Of a DNA stretch of 64,000 nucleotides, positions 9,970-21,600 are shown piece by piece (within the stretch, counting starts at the first letter, position 1; every line of letters starts with the position of its first letter). The translations under genes and the position numbers were made by a program. The DNA comes from Metellina segmentata (taxonomy: Eukaryota; Arthropoda; Arachnida; Araneae; Tetragnathidae), in assembly GCA_947359465.1 (NCBI GenBank), contig OX375878.1, forward strand, positions 75,374,416 to 75,438,415. Direction: 5' to 3'. The notes below the pieces were generated by a model that did no database searches, was not told where the DNA came from, and saw only the letters and a program-made list of their open reading frames with translations.

Positions 9970-11590
9970 GGGTCAGGCGGGGTAATTATAAACAAACTTT
10001 ACAAGCGCCCTTGTGGGATTCCGAGAAAATAAAAAGTTGTGAAATCTGAAAGGTGGCAACCCTGAGGATGTAATATGGTGATCCCGTATTTCTTTGAACC
10101 ACAGCTGATAACAATCTGTTTAGTTGAAAAAATTGTGGTTGAAACGTTTGGGTTTTAAAGTTGTTGTGTGCTGCATCTTCAGCTACCCTCAACAATTTAT
10201 TGAAATGTATGACGTTCCGATTCTTTACTACTATCAGTTATGTTTCTATCGAATAGAAAATCATTGAAATTTTGCTTCTGGGAACTTTAATGCACCTACA
10301 TTTGAATGTTTACAATTACCCCATATTTTTCAAGGGACGGGGTAGTTGTGAACATACCTTTGCCAATAGTTTCGTTCAAATTGGATGGAAAAATAATGTG
10401 TTTTCCTGTGTCATTTTGTATTTAATTGAATTTAGTACATTTGAATTGCGTTTTATTGCATTTTTCGTTTGCTTTGAGAGCATGAAGACTGATTTACTTA
10501 AACATCACACATATGGTGAAGTTCTTACAATTGACCAAATTCTGTTGCGCTTGAAGGAGGCAGAAGAGAAAAAGAACAAAAGGTTGCTGAGTGAGAAGAA
10601 AGTGAAAGAACCAGGTGTAAGCCAGAAAGCAAAAAAAAATGAAATATAGAAAGGAAACCATTAGAACTCGAGGACAGCGAGGATGAGGAACTATAGAAAT
10701 AATTGACTAACATTAACGATGAAGAGTTGAAGCTCTCCAAACATTCAATCAAAATATAGAAAAGAGTATAGAGAGCTTCTAGGGGAAATTAAATGTTTCA
10801 GAGCCATCCATGGAAGACATTGAAACGATTACGTTTCTAATTGTATATGTTTAGGGGGCAAAGAGAAAGATAAACCCCATTTTTCGTATGTATGAAGGGT
10901 GGATGTCGTTTGGTTGAGTATGGGGTCACTGGACTCTAAAGCATTGGTAATGCACAGACTAAATTCATTGTGATTGAAAAAGACTAATTGTGTGTTACCA
11001 AAGACCATGTCAAAGCAATTTTACCTACTCCAACCTATTGCAAAGTAGGCCGTAGAGAAATTTTCAAATTTTAGAGCACTGTTAACGTGTAAAAAATGTA
11101 ATGATTGAGATTTTTGTATGCAAATTTGTATTTTTTAATTCTTATTTTTTTTTTTTTAATTTTTAATTTTTTTTTTTTACATAAAATACATTTTTTGTTC
11201 GGTGAATGTTTGAATTATTATTTTTTGTATTCCCAGAGTTCATCTCATAATCAATGCAATTTTCAGGTGTCACGATACTTTGTTGGGGAAAGAAGTGGGA
11301 GTATGGTATAATGGAAATATCAAAATGTGTTAGTTGTAAACATGGTATTAGAAGGTCCAAAATACCAATGGAGTTCCTTCTACTGCCATGACTATTGCTC
11401 GTGTTTTCACTTGTTCAATAATCAATATCAGGAGAAAAAGCATTGTTTACAATTACCCCTACTTTTAGGGGTAGTTGTAAACAGGTGGGGTTATTGTGGG
11501 GGAACAATATTTAATTACTTTATCAAGAATTTAAAAATAGGGATTGAAAGTGAACATACAAATTTTGTTTACAATTACCCCGCCTGACCC
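9970..11590 (+). mobile_element. pogo-like DNA transposon, internally deleted
   Basis: Inverted repeats GGGTCAGGCGGGGTAATT bound the element, matching for 18 bp and, with a single mismatch, through about 26 bp. Both ends are flanked by TA (9968-9969 and 11591-11592), the Tc1/mariner/pogo target. The motif TTTACAATTACCCC and its complement recur internally at about 10310, 10340, 11448 and 11470 as sub-terminal repeats. The plus-strand frame ending at 10649 finishes in a Lys/Glu-rich stretch (residues about 85-125, YGEVLTIDQILLRLKEAEEKKNK), resembling the post-DDE tail of pogo/Jerky-type transposases. An acidic stretch follows in another frame. The DDE core is missing. The family call rests on TA, TIR and tail style, so it is moderate. 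Confidence 0.7.
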
Positions 11591-11592
11591 TA

Positions 11593-12299
11593 CTCCTCAA
11601 TTGGGAAATTAGAATTCTTATGTTAAGTTTAGAATTTTTGTTTGAAAGGATGTTCCCCGTTTTAATCTATACTAAAAATATCTTTACGGCACCTACTTGT
11701 TTTACTGTTTGAGACACCGAAAAGTATTACTTTCCTAGCTACATATTATATTGGATCATAATAATTTCATGATTAAGAGTAAATCCTTGTATCTTCTCTT
11801 CCTATTTTCTTGTATATGTTAGATTTTCGTCTCAAGGCTTCAAGTCAATTGAGAATTCTGTTTTATAAATCCACTGTATTATAAATGAAGGAATCACACA
11901 AACTTCTGCTATTAAAGTAATTGACAGTCTAAAATGTCCCCCACCTTTTGCTTGGACACAAGTTGGATTTTAATTTTAAAACTGAAAATTTGGTTTAATA
12001 TTTTTTTAATCTGTACACGATTATAATTTTTTTGTTATCTTTGATAGAGAGAGTGTCACAATAAATGATCAATAATGATATCAATAGTCTCAAAATAAGA
12101 TTAAAAGAGCATTTCTTTTGACTGTAGGTGTTTTATTTTGGGTTTTAAAATTTTGGTTTTATAAATCCATTTTATTATTTGATATTTTAAAAATGCTCAT
12201 AAAACAAAAACAATAAAAATGATACGAATGTTTTCACGCATCCACTTTGACAGATTTTCATCATCAATTTTGATTTGATTTGATTTTACAATTTTTCCA
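11593..12299. other. No feature seen
   Basis: AT-rich spacer between the pogo-like element and a GC-richer island. Confidence 0.4.
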
Positions 12300-13123
12300 C
12301 TCTTGACGCCAAATGTCGAAGAATATGTTTCTTAAACTTCGCAGCATCTTCCTCGAGGCGATAAAAATACCACATGCACCAACGCAAGAACCCACCCTCC
12401 CCAAAATGAACCCGCCCCCCTTTCTGCTTGCTTTATGAGAGATTACTCGACACGTTCATAAACGCAATATTTCTCGGAGCACACGGTTCCTTTCGAGCCA
12501 TAATCAGCTTATCTTACAAGTCCCGTGTTCTGCCTAACACTGAATGCCCCTCTCTGGAAAAGCGGAAGGAAATGCCGAGAAGAGTAGAAAACTCGGTCGC
12601 TATCATAACATGGAAGGCACTTACATCATCTCTTAGGCGAACGCCAGCCATTAAACGGTGGGGGATATTTTATCCTAAAAGAAGCAAGTGAGCACTCCTG
12701 CTTCTATTACGGGATTGGGTTCCAGAGTGTCATTCTGGGGGGGACATTAAGGAAGACCCAGGGCGGCTTTTGCACCAATCTGTCGACGCTGGAAAGGGAT
12801 TTTTTATCCCTCCTCTTCCTCCTCATTCAGACTCATCTTCACTCTTATCTTGTTGCTCTCGCTTCATTGAATATGGATGGCGATCCGAAACTGTGCTTTA
12901 CTTCGCTTTATTTTGCGGGATTTTTTTTTCTTTGCCTCTCGCTTTCGCACACTCTGTCTCTTCTGTCTCTTTCTCGAGCAACAGAGCCTTGGACGATGGC
13001 TTTTTAATGTTTCCGAGAGTCTTCTCCGGTTCTGTACCGGGTATGGTGCGAGTTGGGAGCTCGTCGGAGTCGTAACTGGAAGTGGGAAGGTCCAGATTAC
13101 AGGAAGACGGGGCATTGAACCAG
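12300..13123. other. Non-repetitive GC-richer island
   Basis: A long, complex, less AT-rich block with short C and G runs. Frames are open on both strands (12428-12691 plus, 12770-13075 plus, 12864-13154 minus) and overlap each other, and none has a recognisable domain. Either conserved regulatory DNA or an unrecognised exon/UTR would look like this. Its right edge runs into a duplicated block. Confidence 0.25.
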
Positions 13124-13585
13124 CTCCTTTATTTTTACTGTTATATCGGCACATTTTATGCGGGGGTGTTGGTTAGGGAGAATGGAGGAGGACAATCGTC
13201 AAAGGCGTTGAGAAGCAATCTATAAGAAAACAAAAGACTATGACAAATGTTCAATTCTGTGATGAAATAATCGAGATTTTCGAGGTTTGTATTTGTTAAA
13301 TTTATAAAATCTGCTTGAGTTAAAATACAGAAACGTGTAGAGCAAACAAAATGCTGTCTCCTTTATTTTTACTGTTATATCGGCACATTTTATGCGGGGG
13401 GTTGTTTAAATAGAATGGAGGGGGCCCTCGTCAAAGGCGTTGAGAAGAAATCTATAAGAAAACTAAAGACTGTGGTAATTGTCACATACTGTGATGAAAT
13501 AATCAAGATTTTCGAGGATTGAGTTTGTTAAATTTATAAAATCTGCGGGAGTTGAAGTATAGAAACGTGTAGAGCAAACAAAATG
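13124..13585. repeat. Direct duplication, about 230-bp units
   Basis: 13124-13353 and 13358-13585 are near-identical, offset by 234 bp. Both begin CTCCTTTATTTTTACTG and end GTGTAGAGCAAACAAAATG, with scattered substitutions. This is a local tandem duplication. Confidence 0.9.
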
Positions 13586-13950
13586 TTAAAATTCAAAAGA
13601 ATCTGTTCCTCGTCCAAGAGACATCTATCCCAGATCCAATCCTTCTGTTGACTGTTTCGTGTTGCTTTTTCGGTAGAACGAAAAGGGGGTGGTTCTATGA
13701 TCTTAGCGGCTGACTTTAAAAGGGCTGAGGGTGTCTTAAAGGACGTCTAATTGTGTTGTAGTCAACGTCTAGTCTTCGTCCGGATGTTGCAACGCCAAAA
13801 GAATTTATAGCCATTTTTCGGGGATTCAATTTATTATTTTAATTCATTTACATTCCCCACTGAAAATTGTAAAGGCAAAAGGCCGAATTTCCACATTACA
13901 ATTATTACATTTGAACTGCACAAATGGATATGGGGTTCAAGTTGGTTGGA
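13586..13950. other. GC-richer spacer, no gene seen
   Basis: About 13590-13810 is non-repetitive and less AT-rich. No product or motif is recognised. Confidence 0.3.
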
Positions 13951-13954
13951 TTGA

Positions 13955-14240
13955 GTTTCAAGGTTCAAGGGCCATATTTGACCATGCTGCGCTAAATACA
14001 TGACAGGCGATGTCAGTCAGTGGACTTATACACACAAGTAAAGTTTATACCGACACAAAAGAGAAATACGCCCAGGGATGAATCTAAGTCGTCAGTAATC
14101 AAAACTGAGCCGCCTGCAACTCACAGGTTGCTCGTGGAGGTCAAGGACATTCTAAGAGTTCTTTACTTATTCATTCTAAAGTACAGTATAGTACACGGAT
14201 GTCAACCCAATTCAAACTCTAGATCACGTAAGCTCTAAGA
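13955..14240 (-). mobile_element. SINE family 2 copy
   Basis: GGGCCATATTTGACCATGCTGCGCTAAA and AGAGAAATACGCCCAGG match the copies at 26640, 46310 and 63135. The tRNA-like head lies at the right end, so the element reads on the minus strand. The head here is degenerate. Confidence 0.55.
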
Positions 14241-14324
14241 CAAGCAACAGCTTAAAATACATTTAAACGCATTATATATCAACGAGTATCTATAACATGT
14301 ATAACTGTTTCGTTCTCATTTCAG

Positions 14325-14389
14325 ATTATTTCGATGCAGACAAGTTCTTTAAGAGGCAGTTGGGCATAACCTCCAACAAGAAGGATTAA
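14325..14389 (+). CDS. Possible terminal exon of an unknown plus-strand gene
   Basis: A pyrimidine-rich acceptor (TGTTTCGTTCTCATTTCAG, 14306-14324) precedes 2 bases completing a split codon. Twenty codons follow, running YFDADKFFKRQLG...NKKD, then TAA at 14387-14389. Support comes from the good acceptor and from mostly G/C third positions in an AT-rich setting. The GC-richer sequence continuing to about 14720 would suit a 3' UTR, and a canonical AATAAA follows at 16708. I recognise no family from 20 residues and found no upstream exon in the window. If real, the gene converges on Iroquois. A chance match of an acceptor and a short frame is the main alternative. Confidence 0.35.
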
Positions 14390-15708
14390 TTCGATATTGC
14401 CCAACTTCAAGTGCCGGTACATCGTCTTGATGTGCAAGAAACATCGTTCCAGTGAACGGTCTTGTGTGAGACACTTCCTAATTATACGACATATAATGAG
14501 GGTCGCGTGCTTCGCCTCGACACGTCATCATGAGCCCCGACACTAGACACTCTCACATCTGGAACTTCCGGTCGCCGGATCACGTGTCATCCGGCTCATG
14601 CACACAAGTCACGAACTGCAATGACAAAGCGATGTCCAACCTTTTGACCCTCTGACATGGCTACATATTCAAATCGTTCCCTCACACTTCGGCATCATTT
14701 GACGCTTTTACGTAGCTGTAAACGGTTACTTCATTGAGGTCCTTAGACGATTTAGATTTGCCGTGTTAGTGCTTATGCCTACCTACTTGTGACTTGCAAT
14801 TCTTGTATGTGATAGAGTTAAGTCATCCGCTGGTGGCTTTTCATTATCATAGGTCAGTCAATTAACCATAATTAGTTTTATTTTCCCGTTTTAGTGGATA
14901 AAGAAACCAACTTATTGAATTTGCAAATTTGTTTGCAATGCAACTTCACAATGAGCAGCACTTAGGAATGTTTCCTGTGTTGGTAGTTATATATTTCTTG
15001 AAAGACGAGAATAAGTTTAGATTCAGGTATATACGTACAATAACCTTTAAACGTAAGTCTATAGAGAGCTTAGTTAAAATATATTTTACACCACAGTGAT
15101 ATCAATTTCCATAAATTTATAGAAGAAAGTAGCAGAAGTATTTCATGGAAGGTGGATTAAATTGTGGATTAAATATTTATATATTTAAAAAAATTTTAGA
15201 TTTTAAATTTTTAAATTTTTATTTAATTTGAAATTTTTTAAATGTTTAAATTTTAGTATATATATTTTAAGAAATTCTAACTATGCTGTTTTAGTCAGTG
15301 AATATTTGGTTCACTCTTAGCAATGAGCTTTTCAATTCAATTAGGTAAGTACTGAGTTCAAAGCTCTGATTAATATGAAACTGACCGAGTAAAAATTGTT
15401 TTTAAAAAATTGATTGTAATTTTAAAAAATACATCAAAGCATTTTTTTACTGTTCAGTTATTTATAATGAATTATGCTGATTCCATGTGAGACTTTTAAC
15501 AAATGGGACCATCTATAAAGAATAAAAATAAGTTTTGATAAAGCTAGATATGATCACAATGTGACAAAAAAAATTATAGTATAGAGCATCAAAAAAAACA
15601 TATTTTTGTCAAACTTATAAAACAAATTTTCCCTGGTCTCAGCTGTTTTTCATTAACTTTTACTTATAAAACTGTTTAATAGGTTTTATTTTAAATACTT
15701 TGGGGGGG

Positions 15709-15845
15709 GGTAGTTAATTAACGTCGCACTGGAGCATGATGACGGACTATTAGCGACGATTCGGAATGAATCCCGAAGAGACTCTGTGGTTTAAAATCCG
15801 AGGACAACACCTTGTGATTTTAAACCAGGGTCATATGACGAGAAA
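15709..15845 (-). mobile_element. SINE family 1 fragment
   Basis: TTAACGTCGCACTGGAGCA, GACGGACTATTAGCGACGAT and TCCGAGGACAACACC match the reverse-oriented SINE tails at 19241, 19510 and 58640. The head is missing. Confidence 0.75.
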
Positions 15846-16707
15846 TATTTCGGGTTTCTGAATTAAAAAGAAACACGAGAACTTAAATAAGCAATAATTT
15901 AAAAGGATTAACTAAGTGATAAGCAACAGAGATTTATTTAACAGTGTTTAGTTCTAAAATTAAATTTAAAAATATTTGTCAGCGAACATACAATTTATGT
16001 AAATTAATACTTGATTCAACTCGGATTTTATTTCGAATTTTTCAAAAATAAATTAAATGAGTCTTTGATCAAATGTTTTAATAAATTACTAAATGTTTTT
16101 ACGTAACTAACTCATTAATAATTTAATTTTTTTTCTGAGCTGTTCCATTTTTCTCATAGAAAATGTGTGTAATTTTTATGTTGAATTGGAATTTGAAATT
16201 TAATTTAAATAAAATGTTTCCCAATCCACAATTCCTTTGTCTTATTTATAAGATTTTTAGGTTTATAATAAAAAATATCATTTTGTTACATTCGTTGCAA
16301 ATTTGAGGATGTAAAAGCATACTTACAAAGTGCATTTAACCATTCAGACAATATCATAAATGAAAGACTAAGAGACAATTAATGTAAACACTTTTTGTAT
16401 TTATTATTACATAAACAGAAATTGTCATTGACAACAGGGAAATGGCAACTCCAAAAAGGGTTACAGAAATTACAAGGGACTTTTTCAGCATGTGAGGATT
16501 TCATAATAAATTCTCCCAATTCGCTTGTATCACTAGTCAATGTCATACTTTCATGGCCGAGAAATAAATTAACTTCCAGTTCCTGCTGGTTGCACGTATT
16601 TACGTCCCACAAGCAGGCTCGAACAACATTTGTACACATATATTTATCTATTTTATGTCAACTATGTACAAGCTTTGGTTTATAAAAGCGTCGTCACATT
16701 TAGAATC

Positions 16708-16713
16708 AATAAA
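16708..16713 (+). terminator. Candidate poly(A) signal (+)
   Basis: A canonical AATAAA within AATCAATAAAG, followed about 20-30 bases later by a T-rich stretch. It would end the plus-strand transcript that includes the candidate exon at 14325. Confidence 0.35.
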
Positions 16714-17209
16714 GTTTTATTAGGAAAACGTTTTGGCTTTTTTGTTCAACTGTTCGTGAGTCAGAGGTTCGTAAAGTCAATCTTTCACAGGTATGCTTGA
16801 ATACCGTTCAAGAAATCTCAGTCGCATTTGATCTGGTCCATAGTCGATGTGAATTCGACAGGTTTATTTGAACAGTTTTCGTGAGTTAACAAGTGAGTAG
16901 CATCAAGACTTTCACTTTAGTTCTAAAAAATATGGCATGATGGTTGTGAAATCGTTTCTAAAACAATGTAGCAAACCACAGCAACAGAGCGATGGAACTT
17001 TTTGAGTTGAGACTCTTTTCGTGCTTTTAATACTGCAAGATACTGATATTTACATCAACTCCTATGTACCGGTATGAAAATTAAAATATGATCTTTTAAA
17101 CTGGATTTAAGGTGTCAAAAAGAATTTTTTTTTCATTTGAATGGCAATTGAAGTAGTCATTTCCGTATTATCATGAGAGTTATATCAAATAAATTTTTAA
17201 TGTAAATGT

Positions 17210-17285
17210 TTTATTCATTTATCATGGTATATTAAAAGTTTTCAAATAATTGATATTTGATTTCTCATCAGAAATCATGTTTATT
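17210..17285 (-). terminator. Irx: Candidate Iroquois poly(A) signals (-)
   Basis: Two minus-strand AATAAA hexamers lie 530-600 bases downstream of the Iroquois stop: 17280-17285 and 17210-17215. Either would give a compact 3' UTR. Usage cannot be decided without transcript data. Confidence 0.4.
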
Positions 17286-17813
17286 TTTCTGTTGAGTAAA
17301 ATTAAGTTCGTTACAAACTTTCTAGTAAAATATATAATAACATTTAATTAGTCATTTCCGTTTTTAACAAAGTAATCATAATGTTAATAATATCACTTCT
17401 CATTTTTCCGTTTAAACTCTGTTATTACGACCTTAACTGTAGTCTAATGCATGTGCCTCGTTCGTTTGTAAAATTATTTCAGTAAAGATAACATCTGATG
17501 GTTGTTTTAAAAATTCTCCAGTATAAAGGTATAATAAATAATTTTGCTCGGAGTTTTTTCTTAGATTCTGATCAACGGAAACAGCACTGGAACTTAAATA
17601 AGAACTTATGATTGATTGCTTAACTTTTACGCATTTTCCAAATACAACAGAATCGTGCTATTTGAAGAGAATCATTCCGCACACGGATGAAACGAGCTTA
17701 GTTTTTCAGTGTCGCTCAATGAATGCTCAGCGGCCTCCGAACATACTGCTGGCCTGCGATTCCTTGCAACGATTCACGGCGCTGTCTCACTCCAGTCTCG
17801 ACTGCCACAAGGA

Positions 17814-18646
17814 TTACGAGATAACTCGTCCGGCGCTGGGCCCACTGTTTATGACGCTGCTGGCGGCACTGCTGGCCATGGCCGCTATTGCCGCCGCTGA
17901 GCTGCTGGACGTCGACGAGCGCGACACTCCGGGTTGGTCGCTTCCAGCGAGCAGGGAACTATTGCCGATCTTGGAGGCCAGGCTGAACATCGATGGTGGC
18001 GGGGAGGAGCCCGCAGCCGCAGCCGCCGCAACCGCAGCTTTGTGCAGAGACAGTTCTCCAGCAGTGGCCGCCGTTGGGAAAGCTGCAGCAGCTGTCCTTA
18101 GCCTGTTGAGCGAAGATACTGCTGAAGACTCGGCGAGCGTCGGCGTGGCCCCCGAAGGGGCTCCACCGATCGGAGGACAAGAGTACACTGCAGAAAGGGG
18201 AAACGAGCCACCGACGCTGGTCACCACACTGAGGTTGCCCAGCGTGCCCGCGTACCAGGAGGCCGGTTTCGGGTAGGGGCTGAGGTAGGCCGCCCTCTGG
18301 AGGGGGCTGAGTCTGGAGGAAGCACCGGGAGGGAGGTTGGAGGAACTCGGGCCTTGCGTCGAGGTGGCAGTGTCCACGATCGACCATATGCGAGGCTTTT
18401 GCTGCTGGCTTTGGGGCGGCAGCTCGGTGGAGGCCGGGTGGGGCAGTGAAGAGTTCTGGGAGGACTCCGAGTCCTCCGAGCCCAGCGAGGCATCTGAGAT
18501 GGGACTGGGCACTCGGTGAGGTTTGAGAAGAGAACAGTTCTCTTTGTCGGAGCTGTTGGTGATGACGTGGCCGTCAGTGCTGGTGGAGGCACAGGATTTG
18601 CAGTCGTCGTCCACGTCCACAAAGTCCATTTTACCATCATCGGAAC
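17814..18646 (-). CDS. Irx: Iroquois last coding exon (IRO box, C-terminus)
   Basis: Acceptor TTTTTTCGTTCCAG lies just above 18646. The first two bases complete a Gly codon split from the previous exon (SS-G-SDDGK). It encodes 276 further residues and ends ...GRVIS with TAA at 17814-17816. In order: an acidic segment MDFVDVDDD, a Ser-rich stretch with SDKENCS and [14 protein letters not shown], Pro/Gln-rich PPQSQQQ, the IRO box [13 protein letters not shown] at about residues 102-114 of the exon, then Gly/Pro/Ser-rich sequence with polyalanine tracts. The exon is strikingly GC-rich, giving long antisense open frames that are shadows. The frame continues upstream of the acceptor for 16 codons into the intron, which is not coding. 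Confidence 0.96.
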
Positions 18647-21600
18647 CTGGAACGAAAAAAGAGTTCTGTGACATACTATTTAGCCTTTTATTCAATTTTA
18701 AGCAATAGTTGAGTTCTTATCCCGTGAGAATTACTACATATATCCTTATTTATAACAGCCGGTGGTTAATGTGTTAGCCTCTAAATCGAAAGGTTATTGG
18801 TTCGAATCCGGGTCAGTGCATGGATGTTTGTAAGCGTGTGGTTAGAGGTGGCTGGTGCACCTTAAAAATCTGTCATGGCCGAAATTCCTCACCTTGTGTT
18901 GGTGTGGAAGTTTGGAGAGTGGGGTGCCAGCTCAGGTGTTGACTCGCCATCTGACCGTGGTTCAAAATTACGCGGTGCTATCCTCGAATCTTTTTCTTAA
19001 GGGATTGATCCCGGACCGTCGTCAATAGCCCGTTGTGTTGCTCTAGTACGACTTTAATTTAATAATTAAAAATTAATTAATTAATTAAAAATTACCATTA
19101 CCATTGCTTATTTATAACAACTGTTCGTTTGCATTCTACTGTGTTAACGCCAAGGTTTATAAGAGCTCGAATAAACGGTAGCACTACCACCATCTCATAT
19201 TTCATTTGCTTGCTTTACTACAGCTTTATATATACTGGTATGGTAAGGTAACTTTATTAACGTCGTACTAGAGTAACATAACGGGCTATTGACGACGGTC
19301 CGGGATCAATCCGCTAAGGAAAAGATCCGAGGACAACAACACATAATTTTGAACCAGGGTCAGATGACAAGGCAACACCTAAGCTGGCACCCAACTCTCT
19401 CTCCAAACTTCCACACCAACGTGAGGTCTTTCGGTCACGACAGATTTAAGGTGCAACAGCCGCCTCTACACCATACGCTTACAAATATCCATGCTGGTAA
19501 TTGGTAATTTTAGTTAACGTCGTACAAGAGCAACACAACGGGCTATTGACGACGGTCCGGGATCAGTCCCTTAAGGGAAAGATCCGAGAACAACACTTCG
19601 TAATTTTGAACCACGGTCAGATGACTAAGCAACACCTGAGCTGGCACCCCACTCTCCAAACTTCCACGCCAACCCAACGTGAGGACTTTCGACCACGACA
19701 GATTTAAGGTGCACCAGCCGCCTCTACACCATACGTTTACAAACATCCATGCATTGACCTGGATTCGAACCAGGAACCTTTATATGTACGGGGGTGAGCT
19801 ACAAATAGCCCAATAGAGTTCATCTGAGTTTATGTTCTCACAGGTTGCTCGCTACCCCCTTTGACAACTACCTGTTACAACCTATCCCACGCACAACACA
19901 GTTTGTGCTAATGCAATCGATCCAAGTTCCATGAAACCGAATAAAATGGGCTCTCCACAGTGAAAGCGAAAGAAACATTCCGGAAACACATTCACACTAA
20001 CTATAGGTAATAAAATGATGGATATTGAATTAAACTGGTTAAAATATTTTTTATTTAGAAATAATACCGAAGAAACGAATCTAAATTTTGAATCCATCAA
20101 TTAACACTAATTCTCCAATCTACTATTAGATACGAATAATGGGTTTTGAAACTAAAAAATGATTGTAATTGTTTCACGAAGGAAAGTTTAAGAAAATATA
20201 ATTTAAATAGGTAAAAATAGTAAAATAATAGAATCGATCATGAAACATCATGAATTGGAAACATTTTGTAATTTTATAAATAATCTACAAGTCTGTACGT
20301 GATTATTTCTGCAACGAACTTCGTCTGTCCTCAAAACTAGATTTAGACTTCATTCAAGAAATTACACGGTAAACATAAATTTGCATTCAGAATTATGAAT
20401 ATCAGTTGGATAAACATAATTTTTGTAGCGCACTGTTTTGCTTCTGTCGTTCAGTCTAATTGGCGTTGATCAATCAACTATCATTCATCTATTAAGAATT
20501 CATTCTTTTGTAATTTTATTGGCTACATGCTGAAATCGTATTAAAAAAACAAGCCAACCGACATCACATTCAGAATACGCGAATTCCTTGGCGGAAACAT
20601 TATTGCCACCTACATTGAGCTTGACAGAGATTGCTCTCCTAAGTAAACACGGTCGAGATATCCTATAGGCCTTTCTTTATTCTTTCTTGTGAACCAAATT
20701 AATGTCATATTCAGAATACGCGAATTCCTTGGCGCGAACACTACTGCCACCTACATTGAGCTTGACAGAGACTGCTCTCCTAAGTAAAGACGGTCGAGAT
20801 ATCCTATAGGCCTTTTTTTTCCTTTCTTATGAACCAAATTAATGTCTCATTCAGAATACGCGAATTCCTTGGCGGAAACACTACTGCCACCTACATTGAG
20901 TTTGACAAAGAATGCTCTCCTAAGTAAAGACGGTCGAGATATCCTATAAGCCTTTCTTTTTTCTTTCTTATGAACCAAATTAATGTCTCATTCAGAATAC
21001 GCGAATTCCTTGGCGGAAACACTACTGCCACCTACATTGAGTTTGACAAAGAATGCTCTCCTAAGTAAAGACGGTCGAGATATCCTATAGGCCTTTCTTT
21101 TTTCTTTCTTATGAACCAAATTAATGTCTCATTCAGAATACGCGAATTCCTTGGCGGAAACACTACTGCCACCTACATTGAGTTTGACAAAGAATGCTCT
21201 CCTAAGTAAAGACGGTCCTTCGATAGGCTTTCTTTTTTCTTTCTTATGAACCAAATTAATGTGATTTATTTTATAACCCTCACTGGATTGTCATTCTAAT
21301 CCCCTGTCGCTGCCACAAGAGTCTCGATTTTTAACGATTATGTCAGGCCGTTACGAGGCGAGGTTACATTTCGTCACGGTTATGAGACCCACTCTATTGA
21401 GTTAACTCGGGCCGACAGCACAAAGAATTACGAGGCGCCGGCATTAACGCCGACAGAAAACTGGAGCAGATACTTTGTATCTCTGACACTCTGTGGGGCT
21501 TCGGGAGTGCGGGGGCCTCCATTCGATTCCCGTCCGCTGTGCGGTCACGGTCGGCGGTCACCCATCTGCTGGACGCGAGTTTTGATCCTCTTCTTGGGGT

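Larger units (their letters stand above)
14390..16725 (+). other. Candidate 3' UTR of the 14.3-kb exon
   Basis: 14390-14720 is complex and less AT-rich. 14860-16380 is very AT-rich and hosts a reverse SINE. 16380-16700 is complex again and ends at an AATAAA followed by a T-rich stretch. It is assigned as UTR only if the exon at 14325 is real; otherwise it is intergenic. Confidence 0.25.

Noticed and set aside
17608..18276. 222-codon plus-strand open frame
   Set aside because: It is antisense to the GC-rich last Iroquois exon; the alanine-rich reading is a shadow of the Ala/Ser codons on the other strand.
18221..18640. 139- and 142-codon minus frames in other phases of the Iroquois exon
   Set aside because: Out-of-phase shadows. 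The splice phase and IRO box fix the correct frame.
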